The translations under genes and the position numbers were made by a program. A DNA stretch of 64,000 nucleotides from Zhongshania aliphaticivorans (lineage in GTDB: Bacteria; Pseudomonadota; Gammaproteobacteria; Pseudomonadales; Spongiibacteraceae), in the NCBI RefSeq assembly GCF_001586255.1, contig NZ_CP014544.1, positions 3,814,501-3,878,500 on the forward strand, in the 5' to 3' direction. The notes below the pieces were generated by a model. The model searched no databases. It worked only from the letters and a program-made list of their open reading frames with translations, and was not told where the DNA came from. Shown piece after piece: positions 7,508-16,557 of the stretch. Each line of letters opens with the position of its first letter. The stretch's first letter is position 1.

Positions 7508-8635
7508 ATGTATACCGATTTATGTAAAAAGCTCGGCATCGAGTATCCCATCTTCGCATTCACTCACTGCCGTGACGTGGTTGTAGCGGTCAGCAAGGCC
7601 GGCGGCATTGGTGTTCTTGGTGCGGTAGGCTTTTCGCCAGAAGAGCTAAAGGCGGAACTGGACTGGATAGATGAGCATATCGGCGACCTACCCTACGGCG
7701 TTGACATCGTAATTCCGCAAAAATATGAAGGCATGGGCGATATGAGCCCAGAAGACCTTGAAAAAGAATTGTGGAAAATGGTGCCGAAAGAACACATCGA
7801 CTTCGCTCAAAAATTACTCGCCGATGCTGGCGTGCCAGAGTGGCCTGACGGCAGTCACAGCATGGGCTTACTCGGCTGGACAGAAGCCACCGCCACGCCA
7901 CTGCTCGTTGAAGCGCTCACCCGGCCAAAGTGCAAGCTTATCGCCAATGCACTAGGCACCCCACCCGCAGATAAGGTGAAAATGATTCAGGACAGCGGTC
8001 GTCTCGTCGGCGCCCTCTGCGGCCGGGTTAAACAGGCCAAGGCCCACAAAGAAGCGGGCCTAGACTTTATTGTTGCCCAGGGCGGCGAAGGTGGCGGTCA
8101 CGCCGGTGACGTTGGATCTGTGGTGCTTTGGCCTCAGTGCGTGGAAGCGGCTGCGCCGGTACCCGTACTCGCGGCGGGCGGCATTGGCAGTGGCCAGCAA
8201 ATGCTTGCCGCAATGAGCATGGGTTGCGCAGGGGTGTGGACAGGCTCACTGTGGCTGACGGTTGAAGAAGCGCACGCCGAGCCCGCACAAAAAGAATCGC
8301 TACTCAAAGCAACGAGCGAAGATACTGTACGCTCACGCTCATGGACGGGAAAAACCTGTCGCATGCTAAAAAATGAATGGACTGAAGCCTGGGATCGCCC
8401 CGACACCCCAGACCCACTTGGCATGCCTCTGCAGGGCTTGGTCAGTGGCGACGGTATTCGCCGCACCGCTCGCTATGCGTCGGTTGGTGATTGCCAGAAA
8501 ATCGCGTTTAACCCCGTCGGTCAAGTCGTCGGCCAGATGAATCACGTCGAATCGACCCGTGGCGTGATCTTCAGACTGATCAATGAGTACGTAGACGCCC
8601 TTGAACGGGTCAATAACTTAATGCCTGAAAGCTAA
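7508..8635 (+). CDS. NAD(P)H-dependent flavin oxidoreductase / nitronate monooxygenase family
   Basis: The 375-residue FMN-dependent TIM-barrel enzyme belongs to the 2-nitropropane dioxygenase-like family. The N-terminus reads LCKKLGIEYPIFAF. The flavin-binding features are AQGGEGGGHAGDVGSVVLWPQ (near 195-215) and PVLAAGGIGSGQQMLAAMSMGCAGVWTGSLWL (near 225-255). The start is set at the ATG at 7508 by the AGAGG ribosome-binding site; an in-frame upstream ATG at 7478 lacks one. Members oxidise nitronates or act as enoyl reductase-like enzymes, so the exact substrate is open. It is transcribed alone. Confidence 0.85.
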   Translation: MYTDLCKKLGIEYPIFAFTHCRDVVVAVSKAGGIGVLGAVGFSPEELKAELDWIDEHIGDLPYGVDIVIPQKYEGMGDMSPEDLEKELWKMVPKEHIDFAQKLLADAGVPEWPDGSHSMGLLGWTEATATPLLVEALTRPKCKLIANALGTPPADKVKMIQDSGRLVGALCGRVKQAKAHKEAGLDFIVAQGGEGGGHAGDVGSVVLWPQCVEAAAPVPVLAAGGIGSGQQMLAAMSMGCAGVWTGSLWLTVEEAHAEPAQKESLLKATSEDTVRSRSWTGKTCRMLKNEWTEAWDRPDTPDPLGMPLQGLVSGDGIRRTARYASVGDCQKIAFNPVGQVVGQMNHVESTRGVIFRLINEYVDALERVNNLMPES

Positions 8636-8688
8636 AAGTCAGGCCTTGCCAACCAGCGATCACTTTGGTCGCTGGTTATCAGGCGCTG

Positions 8689-9309
8689 CTAATCACTAAA
8701 CCGCTCAGCCAATACCCGCTCTACCGTATCCACAATCACCTGGGTTTGACGATCTACCTCAATATTCACCCAGTCACCAACGCCCTTTTGCCCTAAATTG
8801 GTCACCCGCAGCGTTTCGGGAATCAGACACACACTAAAACACCCCTCCCCGCGCTGATAATCGGCAACTGTTAAACTACAGCCATTCACGCCAATAAAGC
8901 CTTTTTTAAATACGTATTTTGTCAATTTCGGCGGTAAACGGAAATGCAGACTGCAGTTATTTTCGGTTTGTTCAACGGCAACAATTTCCGCACAGCCATC
9001 AACATGACCCGATATATTATGACCACCAATCTCCGCGCCCTGCTTAGCGGAACGCTCTACATTAACTAAATCGCCAACCTCCAAGCCCCCCAAGGTGGTG
9101 AGCGTGAGGGTTTCTTGCATGGCGTCAAAACTAAGCTGCTGACCCTTTATTTCAGTCACCGTCATGCACACACCGTCTAAGCCGACGCTGGCACCAATGC
9201 TGATATCTTCTAATAAGGCCTGAGGCAACTCTAGTGACAACTGGCTGAGCCCGGTCTTTCGTATTACCGACGTCAGTGGGTAAGCGCCGTGAACAATTCC
9301 CGTATACAT
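8689..9309 (-). CDS. ribC: Riboflavin synthase alpha subunit
   Basis: The 206-residue product has two lumazine-binding half-domains. The first begins MYTGIVHGAYPL and includes GVCMTVTEI. The second includes GHVDGCAEI and KGFIGVNGCSLTVADY, ending in VNIEVDRQTQVIVDTVERVLAERF. It dismutates two 6,7-dimethyl-8-ribityllumazines to riboflavin. It most resembles the E. coli RibC type, named ribE in other species. The native start at 9309 is fixed by the invariant MxTGIV; longer ORF forms are artefacts. It is divergent from a DUF1145 gene. Confidence 0.9.
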   Translation of the reverse strand: MYTGIVHGAYPLTSVIRKTGLSQLSLELPQALLEDISIGASVGLDGVCMTVTEIKGQQLSFDAMQETLTLTTLGGLEVGDLVNVERSAKQGAEIGGHNISGHVDGCAEIVAVEQTENNCSLHFRLPPKLTKYVFKKGFIGVNGCSLTVADYQRGEGCFSVCLIPETLRVTNLGQKGVGDWVNIEVDRQTQVIVDTVERVLAERFSD

Positions 9310-9417
9310 CGTTTTTCTACCTGTTTTTGCGTTACAGAATATTAACTTATATTGAAGCGCTGCGGCCAATGCCGCATTATGCCTCCATCAACAATAAGGA
9401 CAAAGGCTCCCCTTACT

Positions 9418-9672
9418 ATGAATAATTTCGGCAAAATATTTATGCTCGCTTTTTGGTTAAGTTTCGCCATTAACTTTTTCTTTCCGCTACTGGGTGAATA
9501 CAGCCTCTGGTTGCAATGGGGTGGATTAGCCATTGTCGTCGCCCATTTAATTGAGTGTATTATTTTTCGCAAACAGATCCACGCCAGCTACACCGCGCCT
9601 GTCGAAGGCTATGCCATCGTTATGCTGTTTGGCGCGCTGCGCACCGGAGAATGGATGCGTAAAAAGGCATAA
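9418..9672 (+). CDS. DUF1145 family (YhhL-like) inner-membrane protein
   Basis: The 85-residue protein starts MNNFGKIFMLAFWLSFAINFFFPLLGEYS. It has two or three hydrophobic segments and an AHLIECIIFRKQI motif near 45-57, matching the DUF1145/YhhL family in length and pattern. The ATG at 9418 is preceded by AAGGAC and AAAGG stretches. Function is unknown. It is divergent from riboflavin synthase and followed by orphan parA after 139 bases. Confidence 0.75.
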   Translation: MNNFGKIFMLAFWLSFAINFFFPLLGEYSLWLQWGGLAIVVAHLIECIIFRKQIHASYTAPVEGYAIVMLFGALRTGEWMRKKA

Positions 9673-9811
9673 GCCTCAGCAAGCCCTGGGCAATATTCCC
9701 CCAATAGTGCAATGACCCCCACCGCAGCTTACTTGCTGACTGAGGGTCATAGCACCATGGCACGAGAACTGCTAGGATTCTCTTTTCAGCGATACACGTC
9801 AGGACAGACTC

Positions 9812-10609
9812 ATGAAGCGGGTGATTTTTAATCAAAAAGGCGGTGTTGGCAAAACCAGTATCACCTGTAATTTAGCGGCTATCAGCGCTTGGAAAGGCTT
9901 CAAAACCTTGGTTATCGACCTCGATATTCAGGGCAATAGCAGCGAATACCTGATTGGCGCCCAGTTCCGCGACTTGGAAGACAACGCAGCCGACTTCTTT
10001 AAACAGAAACTGTCCCTGTTCGGCAAAAGCAAAGAAGCGGCGGATTGCATTTATGAAACCGAGTTCGAAAATCTGTACCTAATGCCGTCACACCCCGAAC
10101 TCGCGGTAATAGAACGGGAACTGGAAACTCGCCACAAAATATACAAACTCCGGGACGCCTTGAATAAGTTACAGGCTGAGTACGAGCATATTTATATTGA
10201 TACCCCGCCAGCCCTGAATTTTTACAGCCGCTCAGCACTCATTGCCGCTGACGCACTGCTAATCCCCTTTGACTGTGACAGTTTTTCCCAGGGCGCCTTA
10301 ATGGGGCTGATGGAAACCGTCGAGGAAATCCGCGAGGATCACAACGAAAACCTCAAGCTGGAGGGCATTGTCGTCAATCAATTCCAAGCGCAAGCCACCC
10401 TGCCCACCCAGTTGATTGAAAGCATGAAGCAAAATGGCCTGCCCATTTTTGAGCAGTACCTGAGCAGTTCAGTAAAAATGAAGGAATCTCGCAGCCGGCA
10501 GAGCCCAATGATCCATTTTGCGCCCGCCCACAAGCTCACTCAGCAGCTGCTCTGCTTACATGACAGCTTAGGCGGCACCAACTCCGCCAGCGCAGCGCTC
10601 ACGGCCTGA
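9812..10609 (+). CDS. Orphan ParA/MinD-type P-loop ATPase
   Basis: The 265-residue protein has a deviant Walker A, KGGVGKTS, at 9-16. Walker A' is VIDLDIQGN near 36-44 and Walker B is IYIDTPPAL near 127-135. These are diagnostic of ParA-type ATPases that form nucleotide-dependent dimers on DNA or membranes. No parB or parS-like repeat lies next to it, so it is not an ordinary chromosome partition pair. Orphan ParAs often position other protein machines. A start at 9812 is natural because only two residues precede the first strand. Confidence 0.85.
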   Translation: MKRVIFNQKGGVGKTSITCNLAAISAWKGFKTLVIDLDIQGNSSEYLIGAQFRDLEDNAADFFKQKLSLFGKSKEAADCIYETEFENLYLMPSHPELAVIERELETRHKIYKLRDALNKLQAEYEHIYIDTPPALNFYSRSALIAADALLIPFDCDSFSQGALMGLMETVEEIREDHNENLKLEGIVVNQFQAQATLPTQLIESMKQNGLPIFEQYLSSSVKMKESRSRQSPMIHFAPAHKLTQQLLCLHDSLGGTNSASAALTA

Positions 10610-10629
10610 GACCAGCCAAACGGGATGAA

Positions 10630-11094
10630 TTAGGGCGCTGCGGCGCCCATACCCACCTTGCCATTTTTGTTTATCGTAATATCACCCAAGCCAAAATTCT
10701 CAACCGCCGCCGTCAGACTCAACTGATAATCCAACTCAGATTGCATACTGTTCATTACGGCCCGTAACACACCGATACCACTGAGCAAATTAACATCAAC
10801 GGGCACCACGATTTGGGTGCGACCATTGGCCGGCAAGCTGAACGACTCATTTAAGCTCCCCCCCGCCAAGGCCTGCCCCTGCAAACTGAGCTGATAGCGT
10901 AAGCGGCCCAAATTCACCGCAAAACTATTCGGGTTATCCAGTTGCAAGCCCACCAGCAACTGTTGCTGAAAGCCATTGCCGGGTGCCATTTTAATATGGG
11001 TAATGGCCACCTGAGGCTTCTCAATAGGGTTAAACGCCGCACAGGCCGAGAGCAGCAGGCTGAAAAGTACCGTGATAACAGTTGTAAGTCTCAT
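10630..11094 (-). CDS. LEA14-like (LEA type 2) lipoprotein
   Basis: The 154-residue product begins MRLTTVITVLFSLLLSAC, a signal peptide with lipobox LSAC. The mature part carries a water-stress/LEA14-type immunoglobulin-like fold: VAITHIKMAP, LQLDNPNSFAVNLGRLRYQLSLQG and FSLPANGRTQIVVPV. The start at 11094 is chosen for the AAAGGTG ribosome-binding site and the complete signal peptide; an upstream in-frame start would bury it. An intrinsic terminator at 11130-11155 separates it from the OmpA-family gene. The likely location is the inner face of the outer membrane; its role is unknown. Confidence 0.8.
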   Translation of the reverse strand: MRLTTVITVLFSLLLSACAAFNPIEKPQVAITHIKMAPGNGFQQQLLVGLQLDNPNSFAVNLGRLRYQLSLQGQALAGGSLNESFSLPANGRTQIVVPVDVNLLSGIGVLRAVMNSMQSELDYQLSLTAAVENFGLGDITINKNGKVGMGAAAP

Positions 11095-11129
11095 GCACAA
11101 AGCACCTTTAAAACACGATTTATTGACAT

Positions 11130-11155
11130 AAAAAAGGGGCACCAGTCGGCGCCCC
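11130..11155 (-). terminator. Intrinsic terminator of the OmpA-family lipoprotein gene
   Basis: On the minus strand GGGGCGCC-GACT-GGTGCCCC is followed by at least five T residues. It lies 19 bases after the stop of the gene at 11174. Confidence 0.75.
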
Positions 11156-11173
11156 TGCTTCATCAAAATGCGC

Positions 11174-11842
11174 TTATTGCGTTGGCAGCATTTCGATTTC
11201 TACGCGGCGATTTTGCTCGCGACCTGAGGCAGTGCTGTTGTCAGCAATGGGGTCACGCGGACCGTAGCCAGTGGTACGAACTCGGCTTGCAGCCACACCC
11301 TGATTCATAAAGTAGCGGCCGACGCTGTTAGCACGCTGCTCAGACAGGCTCTGGTTAGTCTGGAATGAACCGGTAGAGTCAGTATAGCCATTGATTTGCA
11401 TCAACGTCTTATCAAACTCTTTCGCTACCAAAACCACGCTATCTAAGACACTGTGGAAGCCGCCTTTAATGGCCGAGCTACCGGTATCAAAGGTGATATT
11501 GCCAGGCATGATCAACTTAATGCTGTCGCCAACCCGCTCAACGCGAACACCCGTGCCTTCGAGGCGAGCACGCAACTTCGCTTCTTGGCGATCCATATAG
11601 TAGCCATAGCCACCGCCAGCCGCGGCACCAACCACAGCACCCTGCAGGGCACCCTTTTTACGGTCGTCTTTACTGGAAACGGCTGCACCCAGTACTGCAC
11701 CGCCCAAAGCACCCCAACCTGCGCCCTTGGCGGTATTACTGGTTTTTTCTTCACCGGTGTATGGGTCAATGCTACACGCCGTGGCAAAGACTGCCGCGAC
11801 TAACAATGCACTCCAACGGCCAGCCTTAATAGAAATATTCAT
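11174..11842 (-). CDS. Glycine-zipper OmpA-family lipoprotein (YiaD-like)
   Basis: The 222-residue product has a signal peptide ending in lipobox ATAC (C23). A glycine-zipper segment rich in GA repeats (about 40-82, GWGALGGAVLGAAV and GAVVGAAAGGGYGYY) follows. The C-terminal OmpA peptidoglycan-binding domain (about 105-220) contains INGYTDSTGS and the NQSLSEQRANSVGRYF, GYGPRDPIADN and NRRVEIEM motifs. It should anchor the outer membrane to peptidoglycan. It is transcribed leftward and ends at its own terminator. Confidence 0.88.
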   Translation of the reverse strand: MNISIKAGRWSALLVAAVFATACSIDPYTGEEKTSNTAKGAGWGALGGAVLGAAVSSKDDRKKGALQGAVVGAAAGGGYGYYMDRQEAKLRARLEGTGVRVERVGDSIKLIMPGNITFDTGSSAIKGGFHSVLDSVVLVAKEFDKTLMQINGYTDSTGSFQTNQSLSEQRANSVGRYFMNQGVAASRVRTTGYGPRDPIADNSTASGREQNRRVEIEMLPTQ

Positions 11843-11996
11843 CAGTGAACCCCCTTGTTTATGGTCAAATCATTATTGCCTTATGATGACACAGGCATCA
11901 GACAAAAAAACACGCCACTATTCACGGCAATAAATCACGCCTGCTATGAACTTACTTTATATTCAACATGACGACTATGACAGTATCAAGCATAGA

Positions 11997-14741
11997 CTAG
12001 TTCATTGCTAAGGGCGCTCGCCACTGACCATCACTGTCGCCATCGATGTAAATAGGATTGCTCAAAGCCAGCGGTGCCAAGCCCGGCATTAACGCTCGGT
12101 ATACCGCCCCCGGCGAGCCTTCCACTTCCACGACTACATACGCGTCGCCATCGGTGATGAGATCAATCACTTTGTGATCTCCCGCCGAGGCCTTTAACTG
12201 CCGGTATATTTTACCGTTCACCCACACCGTCAGCTTCTCAACAGACACCCAGGGCGCGGCATCAATCTGCACGTGCAATTCGCCTCGCCCGCCGCGAAAC
12301 AAACCACCTAAACCAATATCTTCGCTGTCACTGCGCAGCGTTACCGCCAAAAACGGGCCGGTACTCATAAAGCTTCTGCCGCCTCGAATCGCCTCGGTCA
12401 GCAAGTGTTCATCTAAGGGAAGAGTGCCCGCCCCCGGTAAATACACATAATTGCGGGGCGAAGCGACTACGCTGCGCAAACCGTGGGAGTCGCTATTACC
12501 GGTAGCGGCGCGGCGCGCGCCCTGATTCAGCAGCGAAAACCAATCGTCGCGAATTTGCTTATACACCGCAAACTCTGAGCCATTGACCACCTCTAGGACA
12601 TCGAAATCAATGTCGCGAAACCCAGAAACTGGGTCAGGACCGAGCAGACTTTCATTGTTTACACTGTCCAAAGCTTGGGTCGGGTCGTAAGATCGCCCAA
12701 CTGACAAATGGTCGAAAAACGCGAGGTCGGCATCCAGCGGGTCCGCAGCCCGAGGGTGGTTGAGCTGAAACAAGGCTTTGGGCGCCATCTGTTTCACGCC
12801 TGCAATAACTTCACGCAAGCTGCGATTCTCGATCCCGGGAATACCACCAGCAAATCTCTCTGGGCTAGCATCCAGCGGAAAAGCATTGCTATGCCCCACT
12901 GTAAACGGCGCCTTGGCTGTGCGCGCCATGCCGGTCAACTCAGCGCCAACAATGACTTGCACCTGCCCAGTCAAACCCAGCGCCGCCACGCGATCCCGAT
13001 GATCCACCAGGCGGTTGTGTTCGCTGGCAACCAGAATCTCGGCACCTTGGGCCACAAAGCTGCGCAGCCGCTCATCAAAAGGTAAAGTTGCGTCAAAACT
13101 CGCGCCGCTGTGCACGTGTAAATCTGCCGAGCGCCAGTCGTCGCTCCGCCAAATCCGACGCGGCGGAATAATCGGCAAGTGGCTGGTTTTTCCGGCGACA
13201 ATGGTGAGCAAGTACTCTTTAACATCGTATTCTAGGCCCCGGCTCGCCAACACCCGATACTGACCCGGCGGCAAATCTATTTGACTCGGATCAGAAGCCA
13301 CCCCCGCCAAATCAATTCTATTGCGCCGCAGCGAACCAGGCAGGGATACCCCGGCCTGCGTATAGCCCAGTAAATCATTGCCAAACTCCGGATTTGCGGT
13401 ATCGCCAATACCAAAAAAATGCAGGCTCATGGCACTGCCACTGGGCAACTTAAGCAAACCTTTCTTTCTAAATACCCAGCGACCGCTGTCATTCTTGGCA
13501 TCAATTAAAGAGAGCTCGCGGGTTATCTTCTGCCCCCAGGGCGAACTGGCTTGCACTTTTACCCATTGAGCATGTTTGGGTAGTCGAATATTAAAGCTGC
13601 CGTCGGCAGCAACCCGACCTTGGCTTACCGGGCGGTCATCTTGATCCCAAATGGCCACCGACACCGCATTGTCATTAACGTAACCGCGCAGCAATGGTCC
13701 CTGGTATATTTGATCAGTGATCGCCGCAACATCACTGCGGGCACCGACCATCAGCCTAAATTTTGACAGCAGCTTTTCACCCGGCTCAATATCCATGAAT
13801 TGATTTTGCAGCATAGAAAGCCAATTCAAGCGTTCACTCTGAATCCACAGCGGTCGACTCATCCAGCCATGCAAACTGTAATTAGGAAATACCGCCAAAA
13901 ATCGCGGCAAGGGCTGACGGCTGCCGTTTTTGGTAATGAGCTCGGCAGATTGCAACTGCACGCCATAACTCACTTCACTGTCATAACTATTTGCACCAAC
14001 CAAAATATTCCAGTCGCTCGGCAGCATTCCGGCGAGTAACGACGACACCTTATTCCGGTCAATTACGGGATGGGCAAAGCCCAAAGTCGCATCGGGAACA
14101 TAGCTAGACAAACTAAACGGGGTCAGCGAACGCTGGGAGTACAAGGTAAATAAGCCGCTCATATGCACGGCCTTGCCTTTGCCGAGGCGTTCAATAACCA
14201 CCTCGATATCAAGGCTATCGGCACCTTCTGGCAAACGGTAGATAACAGTTTGGCGAATGCCGTCAGCCTCACCCACGGTGGTGATTTCGCCATTGCCATC
14301 GCGCACCGCCGCACTCACCTTCGCCACTGGAATCGCAGTTTCTTTCGCGAGGCCAGTTAAAATATTGGCGTACGTCCACTGATCATTCGCCGCGTCGCAG
14401 TGCGCCACGTCGATCAATGTACCACCGCCAGCAACAATTCCGGCGTCGTGGCCGACATCGCTTACCGCGACACAAAGTTTGCCATTCGACAACCACCAGT
14501 CACCCAAGCCAGCAATGCTATCTGGCCCTCCCCTGGGAAAACTGTCGAGGGTCTCACGTTTAATTTGTTCAGCACGCAACAGCGACGGCGGCGGCGCAAG
14601 CTCCTCAACCGGTAAAAACTCTTCTAATTGAGGAGCGAAACCTTCATCCGTTTCAGCTTTTGTTGATTTTGGTGCCGCCGTGACTATGGTAGCCATAGAT
14701 AGTACTAGCGGCAGGCTATACACCCATTTTGCTAACGCCAT
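11997..14741 (-). CDS. Exported CehA/McbA-type PHP-domain metallohydrolase
   Basis: The 914-residue product begins with a signal peptide (MALAKWVYSLPLVLSMATIVTAA). The PHP/CehA-like domain lies in the C-terminal half, with DLHVHSGASFDATLPFDERL, ILVASEHN, FQLNHPRA and a late TGNSDSHGLRS. These supply the usual histidine and aspartate metal ligands. The N-terminal 500 residues look like beta-rich carbohydrate-binding or Ig-like domains. The start at 14741 lies 8 bases after the MAPEG stop, so the two are probably cotranscribed. CehA and McbA hydrolyse carbamate and aryl esters, but no substrate can be assigned here. Confidence 0.8.
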   Translation of the reverse strand: MALAKWVYSLPLVLSMATIVTAAPKSTKAETDEGFAPQLEEFLPVEELAPPPSLLRAEQIKRETLDSFPRGGPDSIAGLGDWWLSNGKLCVAVSDVGHDAGIVAGGGTLIDVAHCDAANDQWTYANILTGLAKETAIPVAKVSAAVRDGNGEITTVGEADGIRQTVIYRLPEGADSLDIEVVIERLGKGKAVHMSGLFTLYSQRSLTPFSLSSYVPDATLGFAHPVIDRNKVSSLLAGMLPSDWNILVGANSYDSEVSYGVQLQSAELITKNGSRQPLPRFLAVFPNYSLHGWMSRPLWIQSERLNWLSMLQNQFMDIEPGEKLLSKFRLMVGARSDVAAITDQIYQGPLLRGYVNDNAVSVAIWDQDDRPVSQGRVAADGSFNIRLPKHAQWVKVQASSPWGQKITRELSLIDAKNDSGRWVFRKKGLLKLPSGSAMSLHFFGIGDTANPEFGNDLLGYTQAGVSLPGSLRRNRIDLAGVASDPSQIDLPPGQYRVLASRGLEYDVKEYLLTIVAGKTSHLPIIPPRRIWRSDDWRSADLHVHSGASFDATLPFDERLRSFVAQGAEILVASEHNRLVDHRDRVAALGLTGQVQVIVGAELTGMARTAKAPFTVGHSNAFPLDASPERFAGGIPGIENRSLREVIAGVKQMAPKALFQLNHPRAADPLDADLAFFDHLSVGRSYDPTQALDSVNNESLLGPDPVSGFRDIDFDVLEVVNGSEFAVYKQIRDDWFSLLNQGARRAATGNSDSHGLRSVVASPRNYVYLPGAGTLPLDEHLLTEAIRGGRSFMSTGPFLAVTLRSDSEDIGLGGLFRGGRGELHVQIDAAPWVSVEKLTVWVNGKIYRQLKASAGDHKVIDLITDGDAYVVVEVEGSPGAVYRALMPGLAPLALSNPIYIDGDSDGQWRAPLAMN

Positions 14742-14748
14742 AAACCGT

Positions 14749-15135
14749 TCACGCCGCCATAATAAAGAGCGAAACACAGGCGCCGATGCCAACCATAAAG
14801 CTTAAAGAACGCAAGATATCTTTATTGGCGATATAAAAAATGGGGTAAAGCAAGCGCGCCGCAATAAACACTTCAGCGGCAATTGCCGAGCGCTCAGGCG
14901 CAACCCCTGCCAAATGAGCAATCACAACCGCTGCGATAAAAATCGGCAGTGCTTCCCAGGCATTTTGCTGAGCCGCGTAAGCCCGCGCACCCGCACCCTC
15001 TAATTGGGCGTACTGTGCTCGTGGATGTTTATTATCAACACTGCCCAATTGCTTGGCGCGAAAATAGCCGCAAATCCAAGCGCTCACAATTGGTAGTAAA
15101 CACGCAATAAAGACGCACCAAAAAGCCACTGTCAT
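14749..15135 (-). CDS. MAPEG family membrane protein
   Basis: The 128-residue protein has four hydrophobic helices and the MAPEG signature. The N-terminal helix is followed by a RAKQLGSVDNKHPRAQ loop, then AQQNAWEALPIFIAAVVIAHLAG and ARLLYPIFYIANKD. MAPEG proteins are membrane glutathione transferase or eicosanoid enzyme relatives; bacterial substrates are mostly unknown. It is the first gene of a two-gene leftward unit with the PHP hydrolase. The ATG start is followed directly by the first helix. Confidence 0.85.
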   Translation of the reverse strand: MTVAFWCVFIACLLPIVSAWICGYFRAKQLGSVDNKHPRAQYAQLEGAGARAYAAQQNAWEALPIFIAAVVIAHLAGVAPERSAIAAEVFIAARLLYPIFYIANKDILRSLSFMVGIGACVSLFIMAA

Positions 15136-15244
15136 TCTGTTATCCCCTCTATGTTTTTTGTTTTATTTTGTTTTTATTCGCCATTCTAATATAACTGGCT
15201 ACACCACGTGCAGGTAGCCTATAGCTGTTTATTTGCGACGAGCA

Positions 15245-16384
15245 TTATTTTGTGCCGCGCTGCACACTGATCTCTGGAATCTCAGTCGCCAATGTTTTCA
15301 GCAAATAATCTCGAGCGTCTTGACGACGCAGTTCACTCAACGCAAATTGCGCCTCAAAAAACGGGAATACCGACAGGGTCGTCAGCCACTGCTGGCGAAT
15401 TGGATTCATGGCCTTAGGCAAAGGGTCCATAGTGCATAACGCGGTCTGGGGCACGGTGATAATACCCTGTTCGGGCGAACCCAAGGCATCAGACCAAACC
15501 TCATCGTCGGTTTTGGCAAGGCCACGTGTCACCATGCTGCACCCCACCATGTCGGCATTGTCCAGCCAGCGGAAATAGCGGCCAGGGGTAGCAAAGGCGG
15601 TGTGCGAGGCGTCCTGCATGGTCACCAAAAGCGAACCTTTGACATATTTCGGAATAGTGGCGGCATTGGTGTCGTAATCGATCATTGCGTCGATAGGTGA
15701 AGCAATCATCATAAAGGGGATATCCCGCGACTCATAAAAACCCGGGCCAAATACAAAAACCGGCCCAGCAATAGATACCGCCGCCGCAATCCTTAAGTCG
15801 GCGTTTTCAGGGTGAAACGCCGCCAAGGTCGACGTCATTCCGCCCAAGGACAAACCCATAACGCCAATGTGGTTTTCATCAATTTTCTCAAAAAACTGAC
15901 TGCTACTATCGCTATCCCAGGTCAAAAACTGATCGATTAAAAAACTAATATCACCAGGCTGGTTCACCACATCTTTTACCAAGGGGCCGCCCGGCGCTCC
16001 CATATGGGTTAAGGGGTAATCCATTGCCGCAACAATATAGCCGTGACTGGCAAAATGTTCCGCAAGATAGCTGCCGCCGGTTCGCGTCGACATAAAACCA
16101 TGGCTGTAAATCAACAAGGGAGCTGGCGCAGCAATACCTTCGGGATACCAAATACGTGTCTTGAGCAGTCGTTCATCGCTCCCTGCAAAATCGCCATTGG
16201 CTTGGCTAGGCCGGGTTGTATCGACCAGCTCCACATCAAAATAATCAACATCGTAAATCCCCTTTTCCAGCCATTTGCTACTCTGGGAGTCGGCAGGTAA
16301 GGGCTCTGGCAAATTACCAAATTGCAGATACAGCATCACTGCTACGATCAATACGACGATTAGCAACAGAATTTTTTTGATCAT
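15245..16384 (-). CDS. Membrane-anchored or exported alpha/beta hydrolase (PAF-acetylhydrolase/dienelactone hydrolase-like)
   Basis: The 379-residue protein has a basic N-terminus and a long hydrophobic stretch (residues 3-22), which is a signal anchor or signal peptide. The hydrolase core contains LLIYSHGFMSTR (oxyanion region), the nucleophile elbow GLSLGGM and a late DASHTAF histidine. IYDVDYFDVELVD and a preserved domain length fit the PAF-acetylhydrolase/chlorophyllase-like group. The substrate is unknown. It is a single leftward gene behind the MAPEG unit. Confidence 0.8.
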   Translation of the reverse strand: MIKKILLLIVVLIVAVMLYLQFGNLPEPLPADSQSSKWLEKGIYDVDYFDVELVDTTRPSQANGDFAGSDERLLKTRIWYPEGIAAPAPLLIYSHGFMSTRTGGSYLAEHFASHGYIVAAMDYPLTHMGAPGGPLVKDVVNQPGDISFLIDQFLTWDSDSSSQFFEKIDENHIGVMGLSLGGMTSTLAAFHPENADLRIAAAVSIAGPVFVFGPGFYESRDIPFMMIASPIDAMIDYDTNAATIPKYVKGSLLVTMQDASHTAFATPGRYFRWLDNADMVGCSMVTRGLAKTDDEVWSDALGSPEQGIITVPQTALCTMDPLPKAMNPIRQQWLTTLSVFPFFEAQFALSELRRQDARDYLLKTLATEIPEISVQRGTK

Positions 16385-16501
16385 CTTGGGCGCTCAATTA
16401 CAAATGGAATTTCAAGAGCACTAACTTAACAAGGCCGCCGCTAGGACTCCACCATTAGCGCTCGCCCAGATCAAAAATAAGTACTTTAGGCTGCGCAAAA
16501 C

Positions 16502-16529
16502 AAAAAAAGCCCCGTTTCGGAGCTTTTTT
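16502..16529. terminator. Intrinsic terminator between fpr and the hydrolase gene
   Basis: AAAAAGCCCCG and CGGAGCTTTTTT form an A/T-flanked stem with one mismatch. It lies 29 bases beyond the fpr stop on the minus strand. Confidence 0.7.
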
Positions 16530-16557
16530 GCGCTAAAACCATAGGGCATTCACATCA

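Noticed and set aside
12708-13263. Plus-strand ORFs inside the PHP hydrolase gene
   Set aside because: They are antisense shadows of a well-supported long gene.
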